Assembly: GCA_035411425.1 (NCBI GenBank)
Contig: DAONSX010000024.1
Coordinates: 1 to 33,070, forward strand
Direction of reading: 5' to 3'
Length of the DNA stretch: 33,070 bases
Source of the DNA: TTA-H9 sp002071415
GTDB lineage: Bacteria > Bacteroidota > Bacteroidia > Bacteroidales > TTA-H9
In this document: piece after piece, positions 7,960 to 16,449 of the stretch
Layout of the letters: every line of letters begins with the position of its first letter
Position numbering within the stretch: the stretch's first letter is position 1
The notes under the pieces: generated by a model
The model's input: only the letters and a program-made list of their open reading frames with translations
Told to the model about the DNA's origin: nothing
Database searches by the model: none
Program-made: the position numbers and the translations under genes

Positions 7960-8472
7960 ATGATTATTTCGAGTGAAGGGATTATTTTGAAAACCACCTG
8001 TTCCGAGGATGTGGAATTGAAGCGTCTTTTAGAGAATTACCACGATATACGGTACATGTCGGAAAAGCGAATTTATCCATCTTCCATGCCATCGGAATAC
8101 ATCTTCAGAATTGAAGCCGGGGCTAATTTGATTGGCGAAGTTAGCTTGACCAACATCAAATGGTTGAATCGTAAAGGCGAATTAAGTTTGGCTCTTTCAC
8201 CCGCATATTACAGAAAGGGTTATGGAAGCATAACTTTGAAATTAGTCATTCGTTTTGCTTTCGAAACTTTAAATTTTCACCGTTTGGAAGCGGAAATCAT
8301 CGAAGGTAATGAGGCTTCACTGGCACTTTTTCTGAAAGCAGGTTTTGTTGAGGAGGGGAGGCTTCGTGAAGCAAAATTTCTGAATGGGAAATATCATGAC
8401 ATTCTTCGTTTCGGGCTATTGCGAAAGGAATATGATCCCGAATGGCAAGCCGGTTCGGATTCTATCCTCTAA
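7960..8472 (+). CDS. GNAT family N-acetyltransferase (RimJ/RimL-like)
   Basis: A 170-residue acetyltransferase of the RimL-like type that transfers acetyl from acetyl-CoA to an amine. The acetyl-CoA pyrophosphate loop is seen as YYRKGYGSITLKLVIRFAF (about residues 87-105). The family's typical tail follows: FHRLEAEIIEGNEASLALFLKAGF and then EGRLREAKFLNGKYHDILRFG. The substrate cannot be told from sequence; relatives modify ribosomal protein termini, other proteins or small amines. The start is the first ATG after a strong promoter. It is probably monocistronic, since the next gene has its own promoter. Confidence 0.85.
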   Translation: MIISSEGIILKTTCSEDVELKRLLENYHDIRYMSEKRIYPSSMPSEYIFRIEAGANLIGEVSLTNIKWLNRKGELSLALSPAYYRKGYGSITLKLVIRFAFETLNFHRLEAEIIEGNEASLALFLKAGFVEEGRLREAKFLNGKYHDILRFGLLRKEYDPEWQAGSDSIL

Positions 8473-8503
8473 CATTCTTATTTTTCCATAAACTTCTTGG
8501 TCG

Positions 8504-8536
8504 TTTGAAGAATATGTTTGAATTCATTTACCTTTG
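8504..8536 (+). promoter_or_regulatory. Promoter of the YCII-like lipoprotein gene
   Basis: TTTG at 8504-8507, 21 bases, TACCTTTG at 8529-8536, with the ATG 42 bases downstream at 8579. A good match to the Bacteroidota consensus. Confidence 0.7.
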
Positions 8537-8578
8537 CTCTTAAAGATCATACAATCGAGTTCATTATAAAGACTCATC

Positions 8579-9076
8579 ATGAAAAATGTTATAGGATTAT
8601 TGCTTATTGGTGGAATGTTGCTGGCTATGTCGTGCAACAGTGACAGGAAAGCTGGTCCACGTCGAATTACCCTTCAATCGGATTCGATGATGATGATTGC
8701 CGATTCAATGCCTTTTTATATTGGGAAGAATCTTTATCTGGTCATCATGGATTATCCTGCTCCCAAGCCTGCTTTGACACTGGGTCAGGAAATCGGGTTT
8801 CTCGAAGAAAGGGCGATTCCGGGTTATCAACATATTGACAGCCTCAGACGTAGAGGAATCCCTGTATTTGGAGGAGTAATGGCTTTAAAACAGGGTTGTG
8901 CCTTCATTATTCAAGCCAATGATAATCTGGAACTCCAGAAATTTTTGAAAGACAATCCGCTTACTGAGACTGCCCAGGTAACGGTAATTCCTTTGGTATC
9001 GTTTGGCGAAAGCCTGTTCCGGCATCAGGAAAAACTGCAAAAACTAAAGGAAAGCCAAACAAAGCAAAGGGAATAA
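8579..9076 (+). CDS. Lipoprotein with a YCII/muconolactone-isomerase-like domain
   Basis: A 165-residue protein with a lipoprotein signal: hydrophobic residues 4-17, then lipobox AMSC (Cys19), so it should be lipid-anchored in the envelope. The body (about 50-145) has the pattern of the dimeric alpha/beta-barrel fold of YciI and muconolactone isomerase: a first strand (LYLVIMDY), a helix ending HIDSLRRRGIPVFGG, then AFIIQANDNLELQKFLKDNP and VTVIPLVSF. The fold call rests on pattern alone. No catalytic residue can be named, and these domains are usually cytoplasmic, so an anchored version is uncommon. The C-terminus is charged and Lys/Gln-rich. It converges on purM, with only nine bases between the two stops. 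Confidence 0.65.
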   Translation: MKNVIGLLLIGGMLLAMSCNSDRKAGPRRITLQSDSMMMIADSMPFYIGKNLYLVIMDYPAPKPALTLGQEIGFLEERAIPGYQHIDSLRRRGIPVFGGVMALKQGCAFIIQANDNLELQKFLKDNPLTETAQVTVIPLVSFGESLFRHQEKLQKLKESQTKQRE

Positions 9077-9085
9077 CCGAGGTAT

Positions 9086-10258
9086 TCATTTGTATTCGAA
9101 TACTCCCTGAGCCGTAGAGATGATGAGGGAATTTTCACTGGATTTTTCTACTCTTCCAACCACCTGAGCCTGAATATCATACTTTTGAGCTAGGCTAATG
9201 ATTTCGGCGGCAATTTCGAAGGGCACATAAATCTCAAGGCGATGCCCCATATTGAATACCTTGTACATTTCTGACCACATAGTACCCGATTCTTCCTGAA
9301 TCAAACGAAAAACGAGTGGAATCTCGAAAAGATTGTCTTTTACTATTCGGCAATTCTCGATAAAGTGGAGTATTTTAGCCTGACCTCCGCCTGTGCAGTG
9401 TATCATTCCATGAATAGCTGGCTTGCAGTTTGCAATGATTTCTTTTACCACTGGCGCATAAGTACGGGTAGGGGAAAGGAGCAGTTTTCCAATATTGATT
9501 CCTTCCACAGGGCTAGCTTCGAGTAGAAACCTTTTTCCGCAATAAGCCAGGCTTTCGGGAAGGTTAGGATCGAAGCTTTCGGGATATTTTCGTCTGTAAA
9601 TCTTATGCAGAACATCATGCCTGGCCGAGGTCAGTCCATTGCTGCCAATGCCACTGTTGTATGAAGATTCGTAATTAGCCTGTCCAAAGGAAGCCAAACC
9701 TACTATGACATCGCCCGGGCGGATATTTGCATTGGTGATGATGTCTGATCGTCTTGCACGGGCGATAATTGTCGAATCAACGATAATTGTGCGTACCAGA
9801 TCTCCCACATCGGCAGTTTCTCCTCCGGTCGAATAGATCGTAATTCCCATCCTCCTCAGCCATTGCAACACCTCTTCTGTTCCTTGTATGATCGCATGAA
9901 TTACTTCACCGGGAATAAAATGCGCATTGCGGCCAATCGTGGACGAAATGAGGAGATTATCGAATAATCCTACACACAACAAATCATCCGTATTCATCAC
10001 AATAGCATCTTGAGCCACACCTTTCCAAACTGTCAGATCGCCAGTTTCTTTCCAGTAAATGTAGGCTAGGCTGCTTTTAGTTCCGGCTCCGTCGGCATGC
10101 ATGATGTTGCAATATTCGGGGTTGCCTCCCAAAACATCAGGAATTATCTTGCAAAAGGCTTTAGGCTCTATGCCTTTGTCTATGGCAGCTATGGCTGCAT
10201 GCACATCTTCTTTGTTCGAAGATACGCCTCTTTGTTGATACCGGCCGGGTTCTGTCAT
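9086..10258 (-). CDS. purM: Phosphoribosylformylglycinamidine cyclo-ligase (AIR synthase)
   Basis: Converts formylglycinamidine ribonucleotide to aminoimidazole ribonucleotide with ATP, the fifth step of purine synthesis, in the cytoplasm. Visible signatures are the N-terminal RYQQRGVSSNKEDVHAAI, the substrate loop HADGAGTKSSLA, the central STGGETADVGD, GDVIVGLASFGQ, and the C-terminal CTGGGQAKI with GTMWSEMYKVFNMGHR. At 390 residues it is slightly longer than E. coli PurM and looks like the Bacteroidota form. The open frame extends 24 codons further upstream into the preceding gene, but ATG at 10258, four bases after that gene's stop, gives the expected N-terminus. It is last in a tatA, PorE-like, purM operon, an odd metabolic partner for two envelope genes. 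Confidence 0.93.
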   Translation of the reverse strand: MTEPGRYQQRGVSSNKEDVHAAIAAIDKGIEPKAFCKIIPDVLGGNPEYCNIMHADGAGTKSSLAYIYWKETGDLTVWKGVAQDAIVMNTDDLLCVGLFDNLLISSTIGRNAHFIPGEVIHAIIQGTEEVLQWLRRMGITIYSTGGETADVGDLVRTIIVDSTIIARARRSDIITNANIRPGDVIVGLASFGQANYESSYNSGIGSNGLTSARHDVLHKIYRRKYPESFDPNLPESLAYCGKRFLLEASPVEGINIGKLLLSPTRTYAPVVKEIIANCKPAIHGMIHCTGGGQAKILHFIENCRIVKDNLFEIPLVFRLIQEESGTMWSEMYKVFNMGHRLEIYVPFEIAAEIISLAQKYDIQAQVVGRVEKSSENSLIISTAQGVFEYK

Positions 10259-10262
10259 AAAT

Positions 10263-12740
10263 TTATTCGAAAATAATTTCTCGGGTATCTTCATTGATGG
10301 TGAAAGCTCCAAAACGAGATAATATTTCATTATTCAGAATGAGTTTTTCATCTTGTTTTGGTTCGACAATCACATCAACATCATAAATCATCTTTCTGCC
10401 GATTCGCAGGGAGGGTAGGGTCAGCACTGAGCCACGCTTGATCTGTCCTTCCGAAATAATTTCTTCGGGATTGCCCTGAAAATCGTCTTTGGTGATGATG
10501 TTTTGTTTCAAAAGATCTAAGGCTGCATCCATCGAAATGCTTACGTATTTTGTATTGGGTTCGTATAGGAATTCGAGCGAATAGGTATCGATTGAAGCGG
10601 GAATAAGCATACGGTTTTTCTTGGCCGAGAGGATGTAAGTTACGCTATTTTTTGGTGGGGTGGTTACGATTTCGATTTTAGGTGCAAACTGTTGACCTTG
10701 AGGTTTTGGTTTAGATTTAAAATTCGTTCCGGTGATAGAAAATTCGGTTCTTCTGTTGAGCTGGTGGGCAGCTTCCTTCACTTCACGGTTGGGTAAGCTG
10801 TCGATAAACGATTCGGTAAGTCTTGTTCCTGCCTTGAAAGTGTATCCTGCTTTTTTAATGTCCCTTGTAAGCACGCGAGGAACACGTTCTCCGTATCCCT
10901 TTGCCGTTAGTCTATCGGGATCGATCCCTCGTTGAACCAGATAATCGACTACCGACTGGGCTCGTTTTTGCGACAAGATATCGTTATGTTCTTCGGTGTC
11001 TCGGGCATCGGTATGGGCTGCCAGTTCAATTTCGAGATTGGGATTTTTTTCGAGAATAGTGATGAGCCCTTGAAGAGAATCCTGATATTGAGGTTTCAAG
11101 TCCCATTTACCCAAATCGTAGAGGATTTCGGGAAGAACGATCGGTTTTCGAGGTATAGGCTGAAGAACGAAGTCGAGTACTAGGTCTTTACTGCTTTCGA
11201 GACCTATGGTAGAAATGCTGCCTGTTTTGGTAAAATATCCTTCTTTGCTTACGCTTAGATCGAAATTACGGTTGGGTTTCACCTGGTTCTGATTGAAGAA
11301 ATAGCGGCCACGTTCGCTGGTATTACTCTTGTGCTGGCTGCCGTCGGATACTTTCATTTCGACCAGTGCTCCGGCTATGGGTTGAAGTGTACTTTCATCT
11401 TTTACGAGGCCTTCGAGGGTAAAAACAACAGGCTCGACAACGAAACTGTAGATATCATCACTACCCCTACCACCCTGTCGATTCGATGCAAAGAACCCTT
11501 CTTCTTCGGCTTCGGGGTGAAACACGATACCGAAGTCGTCGAAGTTTGAATTCAGAGGAACGCCCATGTGGATAGGCCTGGTGAAATATTTGCGGCCTTC
11601 TTTATCGGTGCGGAAGTAAGCCTTGAAAATATCGAGCCCTCCTAAGCCGGGATGGCCAGTAGAGGAGAAGTAAAGTACAGTATCATAACGTAAGAAAGGG
11701 AATAATTCGTCACCCAGAGTATTTATGGAATCTCCAAGATTTTTTGGCCGGCCAAAACCATCGGTCTTACGCTGGCGAGTTGCCATCCATAAATCACGGC
11801 CGCCTTTGCCATTAGGCATGTCGGAGGAAAATATAATCATTAGCTCATCTGTTGAAAGAGTGGGTTGGCCAATAGAATAAATGCTATCAATGGCAATATC
11901 CACTGGTACAGGTTCTGAGAAATTTTTCCCGGTTCGTTTCGATGAATAGATTCGGCAGGTATTCGTCTTTTTAGGCTCGGTAGCACAGCGGGTAAAATAC
12001 ATCACGTTGAACCGGCTGTTGAAAAATGGCGTACCTTCATTGCCAGCAGTGTTGATTATCCCTTCTTCATCGGCTTTAGTAACTTTTGTCCATTTGCCTT
12101 TTGCATCCTTTTTTACATAATACAGATCGGAGAAGTATTTTTGAGTCCATTCATCTTTTCCCTTTCCGGTTGATCCATTACGGTTGGAGGTAAAAAGAAT
12201 CTCATTATATCCCGTATTTGCATAAGTAGCCGAAAATTCATCATAGCGTGAATTGAGTTCCTTTTCGTTTGTTATTCGATGCCGGGTAGGAGTTTTGCTT
12301 AGAGTTTCATTAAGCTGACAGGATTGCAAGCCAAGAGGGCCGCGTGGATCGTCGGGTTGCAGTTCAGAAAAACTTTGATAGAACGGGATAGCTTGCTCGT
12401 ATTTTCTATTGAAACGCAGAATATCGGCTAAATGAAGCAATAGTAATGGTTGTTTTTCTTCGTATTTCTGTGTGAGCAGCCTGCGATAAGTAGGTTCGGC
12501 CATACGATAATTGTTCATGATGCGATAACACTCAGCCGTTTGATATAAGATCCGGTTGCGTTCATCCTTGTCTTTTATTTTCGAATAAGCCTTACGGTAA
12601 TTTTTCAGGGCAGTGGTGTACATCATATTGGCAAAGGCCTGATCGGCAGCCTCCACTTGCTTGTTCTTCTGTGCCCTAACAGGCAGAATCAATCCCAAAA
12701 CAAATATTGACAACAAAATCAAAAGGGTTATTTTCTTCAT
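10263..12740 (-). CDS. PorE-like TPR/beta-propeller/CRD/OmpA protein with degenerate retropepsin-like C-terminal domain
   Basis: About 825 residues (numbering here adds four, from the upstream TTG). A signal peptide (to about 27) is followed by TPR-like helices (35-150), a PD40-type beta-propeller (165-440, with ILFTSNRNG, LMIIFSSDMPNGKGGRDLW, GGLDIFKAYF, GFFASNRQGGRGSDDIY), a carboxypeptidase-regulatory-like domain (445-530) and an OmpA peptidoglycan-binding domain (540-675; HTDARD with D582 and R597 kept). This order matches PorE of the type IX secretion machinery, which ties it to peptidoglycan. Residues about 703-829 are an extra domain. Its tail (LILNNEILSRFGAFTINED) and YVSIS strand resemble retropepsin-like aspartyl proteases, but the catalytic D-T/S-G reads E731-P-N. 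ATG at 12740 is preferred to the upstream TTG at 12752. Confidence 0.85.
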   Translation of the reverse strand: MKKITLLILLSIFVLGLILPVRAQKNKQVEAADQAFANMMYTTALKNYRKAYSKIKDKDERNRILYQTAECYRIMNNYRMAEPTYRRLLTQKYEEKQPLLLLHLADILRFNRKYEQAIPFYQSFSELQPDDPRGPLGLQSCQLNETLSKTPTRHRITNEKELNSRYDEFSATYANTGYNEILFTSNRNGSTGKGKDEWTQKYFSDLYYVKKDAKGKWTKVTKADEEGIINTAGNEGTPFFNSRFNVMYFTRCATEPKKTNTCRIYSSKRTGKNFSEPVPVDIAIDSIYSIGQPTLSTDELMIIFSSDMPNGKGGRDLWMATRQRKTDGFGRPKNLGDSINTLGDELFPFLRYDTVLYFSSTGHPGLGGLDIFKAYFRTDKEGRKYFTRPIHMGVPLNSNFDDFGIVFHPEAEEEGFFASNRQGGRGSDDIYSFVVEPVVFTLEGLVKDESTLQPIAGALVEMKVSDGSQHKSNTSERGRYFFNQNQVKPNRNFDLSVSKEGYFTKTGSISTIGLESSKDLVLDFVLQPIPRKPIVLPEILYDLGKWDLKPQYQDSLQGLITILEKNPNLEIELAAHTDARDTEEHNDILSQKRAQSVVDYLVQRGIDPDRLTAKGYGERVPRVLTRDIKKAGYTFKAGTRLTESFIDSLPNREVKEAAHQLNRRTEFSITGTNFKSKPKPQGQQFAPKIEIVTTPPKNSVTYILSAKKNRMLIPASIDTYSLEFLYEPNTKYVSISMDAALDLLKQNIITKDDFQGNPEEIISEGQIKRGSVLTLPSLRIGRKMIYDVDVIVEPKQDEKLILNNEILSRFGAFTINEDTREIIFE

Positions 12741-12767
12741 AGCTCTGAACAATTCTTTTTTAAATAA

Positions 12768-13088
12768 TCATCCCGCTGGAGGTAATGGATTTTCCGGCGG
12801 TTTTATTGATTCTTCTTCGGTTTTGTTTATTAACTCTTTATTTCCGCGATTATTTTCGATAATGACGTCGGAAGTAATTTGCGAATTTATTTTTTCTGAT
12901 TCCTGCATCACCTCATTTTTTATTTGGTCGGAGGCTTTACGCAACTCGTTGATTCCTTTTCCGATCGAACGGGCAATAGCGGGGATTTGCTTAGGCCCGA
13001 ACAATATAAGGGCAACCAGTAAAATAAGAATAAGCTCTCCCGAACTAATATCGAAAATCAGAAAAGGGACTTGCATAAGTATTTTCAT
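12768..13088 (-). CDS. tatA: Twin-arginine translocase subunit TatA/TatE family
   Basis: A 106-residue TatA-type protein: short N-terminal membrane helix (ELILILLVALILF, about residues 18-30), the FGPK hinge, an amphipathic helix (IPAIARSIGKGINELRKAS) and a low-complexity, charged, proline-rich tail. TatA multimers form the pore for folded Tat substrates in the inner membrane. The Glu before the helix and the FGP motif are kept. No tatC is in the window, so the partner must be encoded elsewhere. It leads an operon with the PorE-like and purM genes (27-base gap). Confidence 0.9.
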   Translation of the reverse strand: MKILMQVPFLIFDISSGELILILLVALILFGPKQIPAIARSIGKGINELRKASDQIKNEVMQESEKINSQITSDVIIENNRGNKELINKTEEESIKPPENPLPPAG

Positions 13089-13109
13089 TAAAGAATCGAA
13101 AATAAATTA

Positions 13110-13117
13110 CAAAGCTA
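13110..13117 (-). promoter_or_regulatory. Possible -7 element for the tatA operon
   Basis: Read on the - strand this is TAGCTTTG, a match to TANNTTTG, 21 bases before the tatA ATG. A good -33 element is not seen at 19-21 bases, so only half the signal is present. Confidence 0.35.
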
Positions 13118-13182
13118 CAACATACCTCAAATAAATGGAAGATTTATATTTGATTCGTCGAGCATTCTGGTCGATAAAAAGC

Positions 13183-13216
13183 AAAATACCCGATGACATC
13201 AGCCAGCGGGTATTTT
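13183..13216 (-). terminator. Terminator downstream of secDF
   Basis: AAAATACCCG (13183-13192) and CGGGTATTTT (13207-13216) form a perfect 10-bp stem around a 14-base loop, starting about 20 bases past the secDF stop. On the - strand the stem is followed by GCTTTTTA. It separates secDF from the tatA operon. Confidence 0.75.
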
Positions 13217-13235
13217 CCAAGATATGAATTAATAG

Positions 13236-16200
13236 TTATTTTTTCTTCCATTTGTTTTTCATGGTATCGTAAGCAATGGCACTGGCATTGAACACTGAAG
13301 AATAGGTTCCGAAAACGATTCCAAGAATTAGGGCAAACAGGAAACCTCTCAGTGTTTCACCTCCAAAGATAAACATCATAAGCAGAGTTACCAATGTAGT
13401 ACACGAAGTATTCATGGTTCGGGCAAGAGTAGAATTGATGGCGGCATTCATGTTTATCTTCAAATCGCGTTTTGGATAGAGCTTGTTATACTCTCGTATT
13501 CGATCGAAGATGACCACTGTATCATTAATGGAATATCCGATTATAGTAAGAATGGCCGCTATGAACGATTGGTCTACTTCCAGATTGAAAGGCAAGATAC
13601 CATGGAAGAGCGAGAATAGTCCGATGATGATGATGGTATCGTGAAAAAGACTGATTACACCTCCCAGACCGAATTGCCATTTATTGAAGCGGGCAGCGAT
13701 ATAGATGAATATGCCCAGTAAGGCAAAAATTACCGCCATGATGGCATTTCGTTTGATATCGTAAGCTATAGTTGGCCCCACTTTTTGTGAAGTAAGTATT
13801 CCAATGAGTTTACCGCTCTGATTAAGGTCGGAGGCAAAATGAGAAAAGTTGATCTCATTGGCATACAAACCCCTAAGAGCATTATAAATTTTACGATCGA
13901 TCAATGAATCCACCTCGCGTCCTTCTTCATCGATTAAATACTTGGTAGTAATCTTCACCTGGTTGCTGGGTCCATAGGTTTTTACTTCAGGTGCCTCGCC
14001 AAATTCATTCGCAAGCAGTTCTCTTATTTCGGGCACATTTACATCACGGTCGAAACGGACTACATAAGTACGACCTCCGGTAAAATCTACACCATAGTTC
14101 AAACCCTTGAAGATAAACGAGCCAATGGCTAAAAGGAAAAGGGCAATGGAGAAAATATAGGCATATTTTCTTATTCCAATGAAATCGAAATTAGCCTTGG
14201 TAAGGAAACCACGAGTAAATTTATTGTCGAATTGAAGCTTGTAGCCCTTATCGGCCCACCATTCCATAATGACTCTCGACACTAAAATGGCCGTAAAGAG
14301 AGAGGATATGATACCGATGATGAGGGTGGTAGCGAATCCCTGAATAGGACCTGAGCCAAAGATGAAAAGAATGATACCCGTTAGCAAGGTAGTTACGTTT
14401 CCGTCGATGATTGCGGAGTAGGAATTCTTATATCCATCTGCTATGGCCACTCGTAATCCCTTCCCAGCCCTGACTTCTTCGAGTATTCGTTCGTAGATGA
14501 TAACGTTGGCGTCAACAGCCATACCCATTGTAAGAACGATACCAGCGATGCCAGGCAATGTAAGCACGGCACCAAATGAGGCAAGTACTCCAAAGATGAA
14601 GAAAAGGTTGAGACACAGGGCAAGATCGGCAATTAATCCGCCTCGGTTGTAGTAGAGGAACATATAAACCAGAACGATAAAAAATGCTGCAGCGAAGGAT
14701 TTCATTCCGGCGTTGATAGCTTCTTTCCCCAATGAGGGCCCCACTACTTCTTCCTGTACGATGCGTGCAGGTGCTGGCAAACGTCCCGACTGCAGGATAT
14801 TGGCCAGGTCTTTGGCTTCTTCTACGGTCATTCCGCCGCCCGAAATGGCTGATCTGCCTCCTGAGATTTCCGTCTGAACAACGGGATAGGAATAAACATA
14901 TCCATCCAGCACGATAGCCACTTGCCGACCTATATTTTCGGCTGTAATTCTTTTCCATTCAGCGGCTCCCTCGCGATTCATGGTCATGCTTACTTCCACA
15001 CCTCCGGTGGTAGGATTTACGTCTTGTCGTGCATCTATAACGACTTCGCCTCCCAGAGGAGCCTGACCATCAGGTCTCGTTACCTTTATGGCTACTAAAT
15101 CGAGTATGCCAGGGCGCTGAGGATCGGGTTTCACCGTCCAGTGAAGTCGCATGTTCGAAGGAAAAACATCCTTAACTCTTTTTAGCATAGCATTTACGCG
15201 TGCAGTGTCTTTTATTGCAGCACTTCCCACGCGGGCAGTCTTCGCAGGATGGAACTGATTGTTCTCGTCAGGATAATAAGAAGGGATTAAATAGGCATAT
15301 AAAGGATGTTCTTTAGCGTATTCTTCAAAAGAAGTCTGTTTTGATTTTTGGAGTCTGGCACTGTCGGCTAGTTTGGCAAGCAAGCCCGTATCGGCTTCCG
15401 TGGTTTGCAGGGAATCAGTGATTCCGCCTTCTTTGTTTTTAGCCGAAGCGATTGTATCTTCCGGTGTAATCAGACCTTCTTCCTTATAAATTGCCATCAG
15501 TCGTTTATCGGCTTCGTCGAAGAATTGATAGACTTCATCGAAATTGTAGGTTGGCCAGAATTCGAGCCGGGCACTTCCCTGAAGTAATTTTCTCACACGA
15601 TCGGGGTCTTTGATGCCAGGCAATTCGATAAGGATACGCCCTGTAGTTTGTAATTTTTGGATATTGGGTTGAGCAACCCCAAAGCGGTCGATACGAGTGC
15701 GAAGAATATTGAAAGTACGGTCGACGGCAGCTTTCGTTTCCTCGCGCAAAACCTGAAGAACTTCTTCGTTGCTGGAATTGAACTTCACCTTGTCTTTCAA
15801 CTCAACCGTAGCGAATATGGCTGCAAGGCTTCCATTAGGGTCTAATTCCTTAAATGATTCGTAGAATAAGTCAACAAAATCGGCATTGCTGTTTTTTTGT
15901 TTTTCACGAGCTAAGCGCAAGGCTTCGTTAAAAGTCGTATCTGTGCTGTAATTCGACAGGGCTTTCAAGATGTCGGGTACAGAAACTTCCATGGTAACGT
16001 TCATGCCGCCTTTGAGGTCGAGGCCAAGGTTGAGTTCGCGTTCCTTTACTTCCTTATAGGTGTATTTTCTAACTCCGATGTTGTAAACTACCTGATCGGC
16101 AATAGAATCGAAGAAAAATTTTTCTCTTGCCTTTACAAGCGAGTCATATACAAGAAGTTCACGAAATTTATCGCCTTTAGCTATTTGTTTGGCAAGTGCC

Positions 16201-16334
16201 TGGGCTTTTGGGCTGGTGGCATAGCTCTTTCCCTTGGATTCTATATGTTTCGAAACAAAAGTAAACGAAAGTTGAAATAAGCAAACCAGCACAAAAAGAA
16301 TTGCGAAAAACTTAACGATGCCTTTATTCTGCAT
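13236..16334 (-). CDS. secDF: Fused protein translocase subunit SecDF
   Basis: A 1032-residue fusion of SecD and SecF, which uses the proton gradient to pull proteins out of the Sec channel on the periplasmic side. The SecD half has TM1 (about 7-27), LGLDLKGGMNVTMEV (about 103-117), a large periplasmic P1 domain with RIDRFGVAQPNIQ, then GRQVAIVLDGYVYSYPVV and a membrane block with GMAVDANVIIYERILEE. The SecF half has GLNYGVDFTGGRTYVVRF and GYSINDTVVIFDRIREYN. Both conserved Asp motifs of the proton path are kept. The Bacteroidota fusion has an acidic low-complexity insert around residues 290-330. The gene has its own promoter and terminator. Confidence 0.96.
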   Translation of the reverse strand: MQNKGIVKFFAILFVLVCLFQLSFTFVSKHIESKGKSYATSPKAQALAKQIAKGDKFRELLVYDSLVKAREKFFFDSIADQVVYNIGVRKYTYKEVKERELNLGLDLKGGMNVTMEVSVPDILKALSNYSTDTTFNEALRLAREKQKNSNADFVDLFYESFKELDPNGSLAAIFATVELKDKVKFNSSNEEVLQVLREETKAAVDRTFNILRTRIDRFGVAQPNIQKLQTTGRILIELPGIKDPDRVRKLLQGSARLEFWPTYNFDEVYQFFDEADKRLMAIYKEEGLITPEDTIASAKNKEGGITDSLQTTEADTGLLAKLADSARLQKSKQTSFEEYAKEHPLYAYLIPSYYPDENNQFHPAKTARVGSAAIKDTARVNAMLKRVKDVFPSNMRLHWTVKPDPQRPGILDLVAIKVTRPDGQAPLGGEVVIDARQDVNPTTGGVEVSMTMNREGAAEWKRITAENIGRQVAIVLDGYVYSYPVVQTEISGGRSAISGGGMTVEEAKDLANILQSGRLPAPARIVQEEVVGPSLGKEAINAGMKSFAAAFFIVLVYMFLYYNRGGLIADLALCLNLFFIFGVLASFGAVLTLPGIAGIVLTMGMAVDANVIIYERILEEVRAGKGLRVAIADGYKNSYSAIIDGNVTTLLTGIILFIFGSGPIQGFATTLIIGIISSLFTAILVSRVIMEWWADKGYKLQFDNKFTRGFLTKANFDFIGIRKYAYIFSIALFLLAIGSFIFKGLNYGVDFTGGRTYVVRFDRDVNVPEIRELLANEFGEAPEVKTYGPSNQVKITTKYLIDEEGREVDSLIDRKIYNALRGLYANEINFSHFASDLNQSGKLIGILTSQKVGPTIAYDIKRNAIMAVIFALLGIFIYIAARFNKWQFGLGGVISLFHDTIIIIGLFSLFHGILPFNLEVDQSFIAAILTIIGYSINDTVVIFDRIREYNKLYPKRDLKINMNAAINSTLARTMNTSCTTLVTLLMMFIFGGETLRGFLFALILGIVFGTYSSVFNASAIAYDTMKNKWKKK

Positions 16335-16374
16335 TCTTTGAGTAGATTTATAGTTAATGTTTTTTTCGAAGGGG

Positions 16375-16406
16375 CAAAATTAGAAGATTATTTCATTCCT
16401 CCCAAT
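16375..16406 (-). promoter_or_regulatory. Promoter of secDF
   Basis: On the - strand ATTG (16403-16406) is followed after 20 bases by TAATTTTG (16375-16382), with the ATG 40 bases further on. A good Bacteroidota consensus match. It shows that secDF need not depend on the upstream ABC permease transcript. Confidence 0.65.
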
Positions 16407-16449
16407 TTTAAATTATTCAAAAAGATGATGTATAGAGTTGAATTGTGTT

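Noticed and set aside
14512..14958. 148-codon - strand frame inside secDF
   Set aside because: Arg/Cys/Ser-rich translation typical of an out-of-frame reading of a real gene; secDF covers it fully.
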